Source: Chloroflexota bacterium
GTDB taxonomy: Bacteria; Chloroflexota; Limnocylindria; Limnocylindrales; CSP1-4
Direction of reading: 5' to 3'
NCBI GenBank assembly: GCA_025935655.1
Contig: JAICUV010000006.1
Span: 1 to 31,324 of the forward strand
DNA length: 31,324 nt
Part shown: piece by piece, positions 1-8,171 of the stretch
Layout: each line of letters opens with the position of its first letter
Numbering within the stretch: position 1 is the first letter of the stretch
Position numbers and translations under genes: made by a program
Notes under the pieces: model-generated
What the model saw: only the letters and a program-made list of their open reading frames with translations
Told to the model about the DNA's origin: nothing
Database searches by the model: none

Positions 1-1062
1 CTCCTCGCCGAAGCTCGACGCGGCGCGCGGGGTGGCCTCGAAGGCGCGCCGGCGCGCGGTGACGTCGGCCGGCAGGTCGTTCGAGGAGACGGAGGCCAGG
101 AGACGGGCGACGCCGATCCGTGCCAGGCCCGGCAACACGCCCGTGAGGGCACCCATCGGGTTTCCGGAGGACCGGGCGGCGGACCGCACGGGCGCCAGGT
201 GCGGCGACTGCGCATCGAGCAGCACGACTCCGGCAACCTCGTCGGGGTACGCAGCCGCGAAGAAGCGCACGTAGACCCCGCCCGAGGAATGGCCGGCCAG
301 GACGTAGGGACCGTGGTTGCCCGACGCTGCGAGGAGCGCATGCAGGTCGCGGGCCATCGCCATGCCGTCCTGCGGGCCGGCCGCCGGCTCGCTCCGGCCG
401 TGACCGGCCCGGTCGTAGGCGCACACCCGCGTGGTCGTCGCGACCGCGGGCCCGATGAGCGCGAAGTAGTCCGAGCCCTGCCCGAGGCCGCCCTCGAGGA
501 CGACGGTCGGGCTCCCGGTGCCGCTGCACGCGATGAACAGCCGGTGTCCGCCGACGTCGACGAGCTCGCCCCCACTCGCCGACCCGCCACCGTCGGTCGC
601 CTCCATGACCCGCTCCACGGCGCCGCCCACGGCGAGCAGGGCGAGGACGCCCACCACCGGGTAGAGGAGCCACCGCGACCCTCCGTCGACCTCTCGCCGC
701 ACGCGCACGATCAGCCAGATCGCAAGCATCAGGATCGGCACTGGCCACAGCCAGGAGAGCTGGTCCATCGCAGAAGTCCCGGGGGCGAATGCGATGAGCG
801 CGATCCCGGTCACGCCGAGGATGCCCGCGGGCACGAATGCCCACCGCTCGGGACGGCTCGTGAACCGGGTGGAGAGGCCCGCGATCAGCGCCCAGCCGAT
901 GCCCCAGCCAAGCAGCACTGCCCCGGTCGCCCGGCTCTCGCCGCCGGCCGCTGCAGGTCCCAGGAGGATGAGGATCGGGAGCAGGAAGCCGACGAGCAAC
1001 GAGCCGGCAACGACGGCGAAGGTTCGGTGCGACGGCGTCTGCCGCACGTTCGAGCGCGTCAT
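1..1062 (-). CDS. Membrane-anchored alpha/beta hydrolase (C-terminus cut by window edge)
   Basis: Reading the minus strand from ATG 1062 gives 354 open residues running off the left edge. The first ~150 residues hold about five hydrophobic segments (near 13-38, 46-63, 75-93, 100-120, 131-148). An alpha/beta hydrolase domain follows: the strand VVLEGG near 187-192, CAYDRAGHGRS near 214-224 and the nucleophile elbow GHSSGG at 257-262 with Ser259 as the likely catalytic Ser. The acid and His would lie near or beyond the cut. GGAGG lies 5 nt before the ATG. It follows the DUF4386 gene on the same strand by 56 bp, so co-transcription is likely. The hydrolase fold is clear; the substrate is unknown. 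A soluble hydrolase fused to a multi-helix membrane anchor suggests action at the outer face of the membrane, which is inference. Confidence 0.85.
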   Translation of the reverse strand, partial: MTRSNVRQTPSHRTFAVVAGSLLVGFLLPILILLGPAAAGGESRATGAVLLGWGIGWALIAGLSTRFTSRPERWAFVPAGILGVTGIALIAFAPGTSAMDQLSWLWPVPILMLAIWLIVRVRREVDGGSRWLLYPVVGVLALLAVGGAVERVMEATDGGGSASGGELVDVGGHRLFIACSGTGSPTVVLEGGLGQGSDYFALIGPAVATTTRVCAYDRAGHGRSEPAAGPQDGMAMARDLHALLAASGNHGPYVLAGHSSGGVYVRFFAAAYPDEVAGVVLLDAQSPHLAPVRSAARSSGNPMGALTGVLPGLARIGVARLLASVSSNDLPADVTARRRAFEATPRAASSFGEE

Positions 1063-1118
1063 GGAGTCCTCCGTCAGGAGATCGGGGTTCGATGCGTGGA
1101 TCGGTGCGCCGGGGCGCT

Positions 1119-1892
1119 TCACGACGCCACCGCCTTGGACGCGGCCGCCGGCGTCTCAGCCACGGTGCGGGCGCTCTCGGGAGCGCGGGCTCCCTTGATG
1201 GCCAACCTGAACAGCCAGGCGATGAGGAGCGCCTCGCCGACAAACGTGAAGGTGCTGATCGTCAAGGCGTAGCCGGGGACGAAGCTCCGGCCGAGCGCGT
1301 CCGCGAGATACCCGATGCCGGCGAGCGCCACGAGGACACCGAGGAACCGCGGGAAGTCCACGGACCGGTACAGCAGGACGCCGAGGCCGACGAGATGCAG
1401 GCCGAAGACGAGGAGGGCCAGGTCCCAGCCGTGGTGGAACGCGGTGACCGATTGCCCGACCTGCGCATGGAGCTGGTCCGACGACAACGACGCCGGCGGC
1501 GCTCCGTTCACGCGCTGGGCGACATCGACCAGGTTGCGCAACGCGTACGCGAAGGCCACGGCGTAGACGACGCGCAGCCAGGCGACCACCAGGGCAGCGC
1601 GCCCGCTCACCGGACGCAGCAGCACGTACAGTCCCCAGGCGACCGCGACGTCGAGGATTGCGACGACCGCGAACGCGGCGACGGCGGCGCCGAAGAGCCC
1701 GATCGACGCCGCGATGTTGCCGGTGGTCGCTGCCGTGTCGGTCGGCACGATGAGGTTCGCGAACACGCCGAACTGCGCGAGCGGCGCGGGGATCGCCATC
1801 GACAGCAGGCCGGTCGCCGCGACGAGGGCGGACGTGCGCCTGGAGTGATCTGCGGTGGGGCGATTCGGGTCGGCGATCGGTCGGTCGGTCAT
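1119..1892 (-). CDS. DUF4386-type multi-pass membrane protein
   Basis: A 257-residue protein read from ATG 1892, chosen because GAGGGA sits about 6 nt upstream. The open frame extends further upstream, but that part is Arg-rich and looks like a shadow. The N-terminus is polar, followed by about six or seven hydrophobic helices. The stretch AWLRVVYAVAFAYALRNL and the later FGLHLVGLGVLLYRS / FPRFLGVLVALAGIGYLAD pattern are typical of DUF4386 proteins, a family of bacterial integral membrane proteins with no established function. The C-terminal 25 residues are polar and Ala/Pro-rich. It is the first gene of a probable pair with the membrane hydrolase at 1-1062 and is divergent from the sensor kinase that starts near 2128. 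Family assignment is by recognition of the pattern; function cannot be inferred. Confidence 0.8.
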   Translation of the reverse strand: MTDRPIADPNRPTADHSRRTSALVAATGLLSMAIPAPLAQFGVFANLIVPTDTAATTGNIAASIGLFGAAVAAFAVVAILDVAVAWGLYVLLRPVSGRAALVVAWLRVVYAVAFAYALRNLVDVAQRVNGAPPASLSSDQLHAQVGQSVTAFHHGWDLALLVFGLHLVGLGVLLYRSVDFPRFLGVLVALAGIGYLADALGRSFVPGYALTISTFTFVGEALLIAWLFRLAIKGARAPESARTVAETPAAASKAVAS

Positions 1893-2127
1893 CTGGTCCC
1901 TCGTGGACAGGCGGGCAGCGATCGGTCCGGGTGCACCGTCGGCTCGTGTCTCATCGACACCGTAGGAAGCACGGAGGCGTCGGCCAACGGAGTGAGCCCA
2001 GCGCTCCACGCGGTGTTTGCCCGGGCGCCGCGTGAGGGTCTGCACGGAGTCGCGCGGATCGGCCTGCCGTGACGACGCGGCGCCGGACCGGGCATGTGGG
2101 ACGATGCCGGCACCACAGAGGACGCCC

Positions 2128-3891
2128 TTGGCCAGCCCGTTGTCCACGCCTCGACCGACGATGACCGCCGGGTGGGTCCGCGCCCTGCTCCTGGCCACCG
2201 CGGGCGCGCTCGGCCTGGGGATGCTCGCCGGCACCGCACAGGTCGCCGCGCTCACCCTCGAGACGGTGCTGGAGGTGCTCGTCGGCTGGTCGTTCGTCGC
2301 CTGCGGCACCTTCATGTGGGCTCGCCGCCCCGGCAACCGTCTCGGGCCGCTGATGGCGCTCGTCGGGCTGCTCTGGCTGCTCGGGCGGACGATGACCCTG
2401 GTCTCGTACCCCGTCGTCTACACCGCGGGCCTGTGGCTGACCGACCTCTGGGCGCCCGCGTTCGCCCTGTTCCTGCTGTCGTTTCCGACCGGTCGCCTGG
2501 CCTCGCGGGCAGACCGCGCGATCGTGGGCATCTTCCTGTTCGTCACCGTTCCGCTCGAGTTCCTGTGGCTGCTGTTCCTGGTGCTCGAAAGCGGTCTGAA
2601 CGCGCTGGGGATCGCGCCCAACGAGAGCGCCGCCCACACGATCGACACGGTCCAGCGGGTCCTGATCTCGGTCGGGGCCGTGCTGCTCGTGGTCGCGCTC
2701 GGCCGGCGCTGGCTCCGATCCAGTGGTCCGGTTCGCCGCCAGCTGTGGCCCGTCCTCGTGGGCGGGATCGCGATCCTGCTGCAGTCCGCGTCGTGGATCC
2801 TGTTCTCGTCCGGGGAATCCCATGCGCTCCTGGACGACCTGGTGTTCGTCGCCCAGATCGCGATCCCGATCGCCGTCCTGACCGTGATCCTGCAGGCGCG
2901 CATGGCCCGGGGCGCGGTCGCGGACCTCGTCGTCGAGCTCGGGCGAACGGCGACGCCGGCCCGCCTTCGCGATGCCCTCGCCAGCGCGCTCGGTGATCCG
3001 ACGCTGCAGGTGGCCCACTGGTCGCCCACCCGGGCACGGTTCGTCGATGCGGCCGGCGAGCCCATGGAGCTGCCCGACGAGGGGACGGGCCAGGCGGTCA
3101 CGATGCTCGAGCGGAACGGCGTCCGTGAGGCCGCGATCATCCACGACGCGATCCTCCTCGAGGAGCCGGGGCTCATCAGCTCGGTGGCCGGCGCGCTGTG
3201 GCTGGCCGTCGAGAACGATCGACTGGCGGCGGAGGTCGAAGCGCAGCTCCAGGAGGTTCGCGCGTCGCGCACACGCATCGTCGAAGCGGGCGACCTCGAG
3301 CGTCGACGCGTGGAGCGAGACCTCCACGATGGCGCCCAGCAACGGCTCGTCTCCCTGAGCCTCGAGCTGCAGGTCGCGCGACGCGCGCTGGGTGATGGCG
3401 GGGACCCCGCCGTCCGGCGAAGCCTGGATCGCGCGGCGGAGGAGGCGTCGTCCGCGCTGGCCGAGCTGCGTGACCTGGCGCTCGGCATCCATCCGCTGAT
3501 CCTCACGGAGAGCGGCCTCGGGGAGGCCGTCGAGTCCCTGGCGGACCGGGCATCGGTCGACGTGGCGGTGGACGTGGGCCCGGAGCGCTACGCGCCGGCG
3601 GTAGAGGCGGCCGCGTACTTCGTGATCTCCGAGGCCCTGGCCAACGTCACGAAGTACGCCAGGGCCACCAGGGCAGCCGTGCGGGTCCGGGCACTCGATG
3701 ATCACCTGGACATCGAGGTGGAGGACGACGGGATCGGTGGCGCGGACCCTCGTTCCGGGAGCGGGCTGCGTGGTCTCGCCGATCGCCTCGCCGCGCTCGA
3801 CGGGACGATCACGGTCGTCAGCCCGGTCGGTGGCGGAACGCGGATCTCGGCCCGGATCCCCATCGTCCAGGCCATGGCGACCCCCGTGTGA
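2128..3891 (+). CDS. NarL/LiaS-type membrane sensor histidine kinase
   Basis: A 587-residue sensor kinase. The N-terminal ~255 residues contain six or so membrane helices with no large outer loop, so it probably senses a membrane or intramembrane cue. A GAF-like or linker region (about 260-370) and a short coiled segment follow. The HisKA_3 box ERDLHDGAQQRL places the phospho-acceptor at His400. The HATPase_c domain shows the N box (EALANVTKYA, Asn506), DDGIGG near 533-538 and GLRGLADR near 546-553. TTG 2128 is preferred because AGAGGA lies 5 nt upstream; ATG 2161 (576 residues) and ATG 2104 are alternatives. Two response-regulator genes follow directly, the natural phosphotransfer partners. 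The signal sensed is unknown. Confidence 0.9.
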   Translation: MASPLSTPRPTMTAGWVRALLLATAGALGLGMLAGTAQVAALTLETVLEVLVGWSFVACGTFMWARRPGNRLGPLMALVGLLWLLGRTMTLVSYPVVYTAGLWLTDLWAPAFALFLLSFPTGRLASRADRAIVGIFLFVTVPLEFLWLLFLVLESGLNALGIAPNESAAHTIDTVQRVLISVGAVLLVVALGRRWLRSSGPVRRQLWPVLVGGIAILLQSASWILFSSGESHALLDDLVFVAQIAIPIAVLTVILQARMARGAVADLVVELGRTATPARLRDALASALGDPTLQVAHWSPTRARFVDAAGEPMELPDEGTGQAVTMLERNGVREAAIIHDAILLEEPGLISSVAGALWLAVENDRLAAEVEAQLQEVRASRTRIVEAGDLERRRVERDLHDGAQQRLVSLSLELQVARRALGDGGDPAVRRSLDRAAEEASSALAELRDLALGIHPLILTESGLGEAVESLADRASVDVAVDVGPERYAPAVEAAAYFVISEALANVTKYARATRAAVRVRALDDHLDIEVEDDGIGGADPRSGSGLRGLADRLAALDGTITVVSPVGGGTRISARIPIVQAMATPV

Positions 3892-3933
3892 GCCCTGTAT
3901 GCGGCGGCCCACGCATTTGGCACGATGGGCCGC

Positions 3934-4290
3934 ATGACCACGATCCTGATCGTCGATGACGACCGGCGCTTCCGCACGCAGGCACGCGACCTCCTGGAAG
4001 CGGACGGGTTCATCGTGATCGGCCAGGCGGTCGACGGTGCGTCCGGCCTCGAGGCCGCCCGGTCCCTCAGACCAGACCTCGTGCTGCTGGACATCGGCCT
4101 GCCGGACGTCGATGGATTCGAGGTGGCGCGCAGCCTCGCGGTCGACGGACCGCCGCCGTTGGTGGTGCTGACCTCGAGCCGGGACGCGCGGGCGTACGGG
4201 CGGCGCCTGACGAACGGGCACGCCCTGGGCTTCCTTCCCAAGGAGCAGGTCTCCGGAGCCGCGATCCGGGCATTGGTCGACCGAGGATGA
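3934..4290 (+). CDS. Receiver-only response regulator (CheY-like)
   Basis: A 118-residue stand-alone receiver domain. Acidic residues Asp8-Asp9, phospho-acceptor Asp53 (in LVLLDIGLP), Thr80/Ser81 and Lys103 (in FLPKEQ) are all present, so it should be phosphorylatable. There is no output domain. ATG 3934 was chosen over ATG 3925: the Met after it begins the canonical first strand, and a CACGAT box at 3921-3926 lies 7 nt before it, fitting a leaderless transcript. Its stop overlaps the ATG of the next gene (ATGA). Downstream of a NarL-type kinase it may act as a phosphate sink, an intermediate or a protein-protein regulator of the kinase/LuxR pair; which one cannot be told from sequence. Confidence 0.88.
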   Translation: MTTILIVDDDRRFRTQARDLLEADGFIVIGQAVDGASGLEAARSLRPDLVLLDIGLPDVDGFEVARSLAVDGPPPLVVLTSSRDARAYGRRLTNGHALGFLPKEQVSGAAIRALVDRG

Positions 4291-4943
4291 CCCTCCGCCT
4301 CGTCCTCGCCGACGATTCGATGCTCGTGCGCGAAGGGGTCGCGCGTCTCCTGGTCGACGCAGGCTTCGAGGTGGTCGCGCAGGTCGGCGACGCGGATGGC
4401 CTGCTCCGGGCGACCCGGGAGCACCGTCCCGACGTGGCGATCGTCGACATCCGGATGCCACCGACCCACACCGACGAAGGGCTGCGCGCCGCAGAGGCGA
4501 TCCGCGCCGAGCACGGGACAGCGGTCGGCATCCTCGTCCTGTCGCAGCACGTGGAGCCCTCGTTTGCGCTGCGCCTGGTGAGCGACGGCGCTGGCGGGGT
4601 CGGCTATCTGCTCAAGGACAGGGTCACGGATCTCGACGACTTCGCCGACGCGATCCGACGGATCGCGAGGGGCGGCTCGGTGATCGATCCGGCCGTGGTC
4701 GCGGTGCTCGTCGGACGACGGGCCCGCGTGCCGCTCGACGACCTCACCCAGCGCGAGCGTGAGGTCCTCGCACTGATGGCGGAGGGTCGCTCGAACCAGG
4801 CGATCGGCGACCGCCTCGGGATGGCCCGCAAGACCGTCGAGGCCCACATCGCGAACATCTTCTCGAAGCTGGAGCTCCAGCCCGCATCGGACGACCACCG
4901 GCGGGTCCTCGCGGTGCTCGCGCACCTGCGCGGGCCCTGTTGA
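4287..4943 (+). CDS. NarL/LuxR-family DNA-binding response regulator
   Basis: A 218-residue two-domain regulator. The receiver occupies about 1-125 (acidic Asp9-Asp10, phospho-Asp54 in AIVDIRMP, Ser86, Lys110 in YLLKDR). The LuxR-type helix-turn-helix is at about 153-197 (LTQREREVLALMAEGRSN, then KTVEAHIANIFSKLEL). It overlaps the preceding receiver gene by 4 bp and has GAGG just before its ATG, so the two are translationally coupled. Phosphorylation by the upstream kinase should switch on DNA binding; the target promoters are unknown. The last ~20 residues after the HTH are a short His/Arg extension. Confidence 0.92.
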   Translation: MTLRLVLADDSMLVREGVARLLVDAGFEVVAQVGDADGLLRATREHRPDVAIVDIRMPPTHTDEGLRAAEAIRAEHGTAVGILVLSQHVEPSFALRLVSDGAGGVGYLLKDRVTDLDDFADAIRRIARGGSVIDPAVVAVLVGRRARVPLDDLTQREREVLALMAEGRSNQAIGDRLGMARKTVEAHIANIFSKLELQPASDDHRRVLAVLAHLRGPC

Positions 4944-5018
4944 CGGCTTCGCGATGCTCGGCCGAACGCCGACTCCCGGGCGGCGCGATCTTCACCCCGA
5001 TTCACGGATGGCGGCACT

Positions 5019-5024
5019 CATAGT
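5019..5024 (+). promoter_or_regulatory. Possible -10 element before the ECF sigma gene
   Basis: CATAGT at 5019-5024 resembles a TANNNT -10 box. It would start transcription near 5031, inside the first codons if GTG 5027 were the start, which favours ATG 5069. No convincing -35 is visible at 16-18 bp. Confidence 0.3.
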
Positions 5025-5068
5025 GCGTGAAGCGTCCCACCGAGGGCCGCGAACTGGGAGCCGGATTC

Positions 5069-5626
5069 ATGAACCTCGCCCTCATCGAGGCGGCGCGGTC
5101 CGGGGACGAGGAGGCGTTCGCCTCCATCGCCCGCAGCTCGGCTGACCGGCTGTTCGCCGTCGCGCATCGGATCCTGCGGGACGTCGGGCGCGCCGAGGAC
5201 GCGGTCCAGCAGACGCTCGTCACGGCCTGGCGGGAGCTGCCGACGCTGCGCGACATCGAGCGCTTCGAGGCATGGCTCCACCGGATCCTCGTCCATGCCT
5301 GCTATGCCGAGGCGAAGCGCGCCTCGAGGTGGACCGCCAATGTCGTGGCGCTGCCCGTCGACGGGCCGGCAACCGGGGACACCACCCGGGACGTCGACAC
5401 GCGCGACGCGCTCGATCGCGGGTTCCGCCGGCTGCCGCCGGAGCAGCGCGCGGCGTTCGTGCTCCACCACTACCTCGGCTGGTCGGTCGCCGAGATCGCC
5501 GAGAGCCTCGGCGTTCCCCCGGAGACGGTCAGGTCGAGGCTTCGCTACGCAACATCCACCCTCCGGGCGGCCCTCGAAGCCGATGCCCGGACGATCGGAT
5601 TCACCTCCCTGGAGCGGATGGCATGA
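5069..5626 (+). CDS. ECF-family RNA polymerase sigma factor
   Basis: A 185-residue sigma-70 family protein with only regions 2 and 4. Region 2 (about 1-85) includes AFASIARSSADRLFAVAHRIL, the DAVQQTLVTAWRELP segment and FEAWLHRILVHACYAEAKR. Region 4 (about 115-165) includes RRLPPEQRAAFVLHHYLG, then the helix-turn-helix VAEIAESLGVPPETVRSRLRYA. ATG 5069 is chosen because GGGAG lies about 7 nt upstream; GTG 5027 (199 residues) is an alternative. Its stop overlaps the ATG of the anti-sigma-like membrane protein, the standard arrangement in which a membrane partner holds the sigma factor inactive until a signal arrives. The regulon cannot be predicted here. Confidence 0.92.
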   Translation: MNLALIEAARSGDEEAFASIARSSADRLFAVAHRILRDVGRAEDAVQQTLVTAWRELPTLRDIERFEAWLHRILVHACYAEAKRASRWTANVVALPVDGPATGDTTRDVDTRDALDRGFRRLPPEQRAAFVLHHYLGWSVAEIAESLGVPPETVRSRLRYATSTLRAALEADARTIGFTSLERMA

Positions 5627-6912
5627 ACGACCACGAGTTCAACCTGGAGGCCCGTGCCTGGCTCGACGACGGTCCCACGCGGCTGTCCGACCAGGCCCTG
5701 TCGTCCGCCCTCGAGGAGATCCACGCAACCCGCCAGCGGCATGTCCTCTGGCCGAAGGCGAGGGCCCCCCGCGTGACCCGCTTCGCCGCCCTGGGCGCTG
5801 TCGCCGCGCTCGTCGTGGCGGTGGGCCTCCTGGCCGTCAGCGTCGCTCCGCGCCAGCCGGATGGAACGAGCATCGGTGGTCCGTCGACCCCGAGCCCCAG
5901 CCCGGACCCCACGCCCAGCCCGTCGCCTTCCACTGCTCCGGCCCGGGTGCTCGACTTCCCGGCCCTGACGCAGACCTTCGTGTCGCCGCGGAACGGATTC
6001 TCGGTGGGGCATCCCGAGGGGGCCGCGCTCACGCCCGCGACACAGCTCTGGGGATTTGGGCAGGACTTCGACATCGTGGACACCGGCCGGTCCGCCGTGT
6101 TCAAGGGCTCGTCGATGAAGGTCTGGGAGGGTGACGGGTCCGACGAGTGGATCGACACGACCATCCAGGACTACGGCGCGTGTGGCATTCCCCGCGCCCA
6201 GCAGGCGGAGATCACCATCGACGGGCAGCCGGGCAGGATCGCCGCGTGCCCCAACCAGGTCGAGGCGACCGTGCTCACCGGCGGGCGGCTCTACTTCTTC
6301 ACCCTCTCGCACGAGCGCGACGACGCCAGGGCGATCTTCGACGCCTTCGCCGCAACCATCGACCTGACCCCGGAGACCGCGGTCAACTACCCGAGCCTGA
6401 CCAGCACCTTCGTGTCGCCCGTCAACGGGTTCTCCTTCGGATACCTCGACCGGGGCGGGCTCCAGCCGGCGACGGTGCGATGGGATCCCGCGAGCGAGAC
6501 GCCCGTCAGCGGGACGGATGGATCCGTCGCGCAGCCGTCCGATCGCGGGTTCGATCTCGTGGAAACCGGCCTCGGTGCGTTCTTCAAGGCCGCATCGGTG
6601 GACATCCCGGCGGGAGTTGCGATCGACGACTGGATCGACGCGACGCTGGCCAGCCGGGCCTCCACCCCCACCTGCATGGTGCCTCGCAGCCAGCAGGCGG
6701 AGATCGTCGTCGATGGCCAGCCGGGCAGGATCTCGGAGGGTTGTGCCCACCAGTTCATCGCGACCGTCGTCGTGGACGGGCGGCTCGACGTCTTCATCCT
6801 CCTCTACGGGGACGAGGACGGCGACGGCCGGGCGTACTTCGACAGCTGGCTCGCCACGATCCGGCTCCATCCGGAGGATGCGGCGCAGCCCTCGGGCACG
6901 CCGTCGCCCTGA
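5623..6912 (+). CDS. Anti-sigma-like membrane protein with duplicated extracytoplasmic domain
   Basis: A 429-residue protein starting 4 bp inside the sigma-factor gene. Residues 1-50 are cytoplasmic and start with a short acidic helix but no visible HxxxCxxC zinc motif. One membrane helix lies at about 54-75, followed by a Pro/Ser linker (about 87-107). The outer part is two homologous units: about 112-250 and 257-420. Matching blocks include LTQTFVSPRNGFSVG / LTSTFVSPVNGFSFG and AQQAEITIDGQPGRI / SQQAEIVVDGQPGRI. Each unit contains Cys residues that could pair after export. The position next to an ECF sigma gene makes it the likely membrane anti-sigma factor. That role is inferred from context; the outer domain family is not one I can name. 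Confidence 0.75.
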   Translation: MNDHEFNLEARAWLDDGPTRLSDQALSSALEEIHATRQRHVLWPKARAPRVTRFAALGAVAALVVAVGLLAVSVAPRQPDGTSIGGPSTPSPSPDPTPSPSPSTAPARVLDFPALTQTFVSPRNGFSVGHPEGAALTPATQLWGFGQDFDIVDTGRSAVFKGSSMKVWEGDGSDEWIDTTIQDYGACGIPRAQQAEITIDGQPGRIAACPNQVEATVLTGGRLYFFTLSHERDDARAIFDAFAATIDLTPETAVNYPSLTSTFVSPVNGFSFGYLDRGGLQPATVRWDPASETPVSGTDGSVAQPSDRGFDLVETGLGAFFKAASVDIPAGVAIDDWIDATLASRASTPTCMVPRSQQAEIVVDGQPGRISEGCAHQFIATVVVDGRLDVFILLYGDEDGDGRAYFDSWLATIRLHPEDAAQPSGTPSP

Positions 6913-7315
6913 TCGATCCACCCACGCGCGGCGGCGGGCGTTCCTGGGCCGGTGGTCCGCCCTTCACGCGCCCATGGCGGCCCGCGACCACATGACAGGC
7001 AATCATGACGCGGCCGCCCGGGTCCCTCACCTTGGCCGTGAGGGTCCGGGCGACTCGCCGTCGGGGTGCGCCCGGACGTGAGCGCCCTTCGTGAATCGCA
7101 GGTGGGCACTGAAGTCGAAGCAAGGACATGCCTCGGCGAGGTCGCGGTCATGGGCTCGCTCGACGCCTGTCGGCCGGCTGAACTGAGTGTCGTCGATGAC
7201 AAATGAGCAGCCCGCAGCGCCGGCGGAGCCGGATGACGGGTCTTCATGACACGGCCCGGTGCCATGGAGACACTTCCGGTCCACCCAGGGGGTTGAACGA
7301 GCAGGAGTTGCCACG
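6913..7315. other. Gene-free stretch, 403 bp
   Basis: No frame on either strand here has credible protein character. It holds an imperfect hairpin at 7016-7051 and, near its right end, the ribosome-binding region of the Cys-motif mini-protein. A minus-strand frame ending at 7027 (with a Cys/His-containing tail) lacks a good start and ribosome-binding site and was not called. Confidence 0.5.
7016..7051 (+). terminator. Imperfect hairpin, possible terminator of the sigma/anti-sigma operon
   Basis: GCCCGG (7016-7021) pairs with CCGGGC (7046-7051), and CCCTCAC (7024-7030) pairs with GTGAGGG (7038-7044) around a 7-nt loop. There is no T-run, and it lies about 100 nt after the anti-sigma stop, so the role is uncertain. 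Confidence 0.35.
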
Positions 7316-7519
7316 ATGTGCCTGAACTGCGGCTGCATGCGAGCGCATGACGACATGGGCAAGCCGGACATCAACATCACGTATGAGGACGTCAAGCGCG
7401 CGGCGGCAGCCAACGACATGACGGTCGAGGCCACGCTGGCGATGATCACCAAGACCGCCGAGCACGATCGGCGCGACCATCCCGGCGAGTACGCCGCCAC
7501 CCCGCCGGTCGCCAGCTAG
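7316..7519 (+). CDS. Small N-terminal Cys-motif protein of unknown function
   Basis: A 67-residue protein beginning MCLNCGC, that is Cys2, Cys5 and Cys7 at the very N-terminus. A polar, mostly helical body follows (NITYEDVKRAAAANDMTVEATLAMI...) and then a His/Asp-rich stretch near 49-56. AGGAG lies 8 nt before the ATG, which fixes the start well. I recall small hypothetical proteins of this look in high-GC bacteria but know of no function. Three closely spaced Cys could bind a metal, but a fourth ligand would have to come from His, Asp or a second chain. It is followed after 62 bp by a Usp-like gene on the same strand, suggesting co-expression. Function is not assigned. Confidence 0.8.
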   Translation: MCLNCGCMRAHDDMGKPDINITYEDVKRAAAANDMTVEATLAMITKTAEHDRRDHPGEYAATPPVAS

Positions 7520-7581
7520 GCGAAGCCCTGCGCCGCGTGCGACGTCGACCCGCGCACGTCCTCTCCCGATCGGAGTCTCCA

Positions 7582-8118
7582 GTGACGAACCAGCCTGGCG
7601 GCCCGCAGCCCGATGCCGACACCCCGCTCCCGTCCGCGGTCGTCGCCTGGATCACCGGAGACGATGCGTCCATCGACGTCCGCCTGGCGGCAGAGGACCA
7701 TGCCCGCGCGCACGGGTGCGCGCTCATCCTCTACGTCGCCGATGCTCCATCCTGGTGGTCGGAACCGATGCCGAACCAGTGGGGCTCGGAGGGAGAGGGC
7801 GATCGATTCGGCTCTCGACTCGGCCCGGAGGATCTCGAGCTCCTGGGCCGGTCGGACGTTCGGGCACAGGTCATCGCTGGCCGCGATTCGCGCGTGTCAT
7901 CCTTCGCCTGGCTTCCCAAGACGCACGGAGTAGAGGCGCTGGCGCGGTACGCGAGCGGGCAGGTCGCGCACGTTGTGTTCGTCCCGGACGACCTTGACGG
8001 TATCGACGCCTTGAGCTCCCCTGTGGCCGGCGGGACCGCGACCGAGGAGCTCGGACGTCGTGCGATCGAGGTGCGCGCCGTCGAATCGAAGACCAAGCCG
8101 GCCGACCGCGGCGCCTGA
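7582..8118 (+). CDS. Universal-stress-protein-like (Usp/Rossmann) protein
   Basis: A 178-residue protein from GTG 7582, chosen because CGGAG lies 6 nt upstream; GTG 7537 is a less likely start. The first strand (AVVAWITGDDASIDV), the helix RLAAEDHARAHG and the second strand CALILYVADAP match the opening of a Usp domain. A later strand (AHVVFVPDDLDGIDAL) also fits an alpha/beta Rossmann-type fold. The usual ATP-binding GxxGS motif of ATP-type Usp proteins is not visible, so it may be a non-nucleotide-binding or divergent member. It sits 62 bp after the Cys-motif mini-protein and converges on the DUF5661 gene. A stress-related role is inferred from the fold only. Confidence 0.65.
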   Translation: MTNQPGGPQPDADTPLPSAVVAWITGDDASIDVRLAAEDHARAHGCALILYVADAPSWWSEPMPNQWGSEGEGDRFGSRLGPEDLELLGRSDVRAQVIAGRDSRVSSFAWLPKTHGVEALARYASGQVAHVVFVPDDLDGIDALSSPVAGGTATEELGRRAIEVRAVESKTKPADRGA

Positions 8119-8171
8119 ACGGGCAGTCCGCCGGTCAATCCGCGCCCGCCGCGGCTCGCGCGAGCGAACGG

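Noticed and set aside
1951..4461. An 836-codon open frame on the minus strand
   Set aside because: It lies opposite the clear kinase and response-regulator genes and has Arg/Asp/Pro-rich shadow composition without domains; long antisense frames are expected at this GC content.
7027..7285. Possible minus-strand small protein with a Cys/His tail (AEACPCFDFSAHLRF)
   Set aside because: No ATG and no ribosome-binding site; the larger frame overlaps the well-supported Cys-motif gene. Protein-level hits would be needed to revive it.
8119..8171. Short palindrome CTCGCGCGAG between convergent genes as a terminator
   Set aside because: The stem is too short (5 bp, no loop) and no T-run follows.
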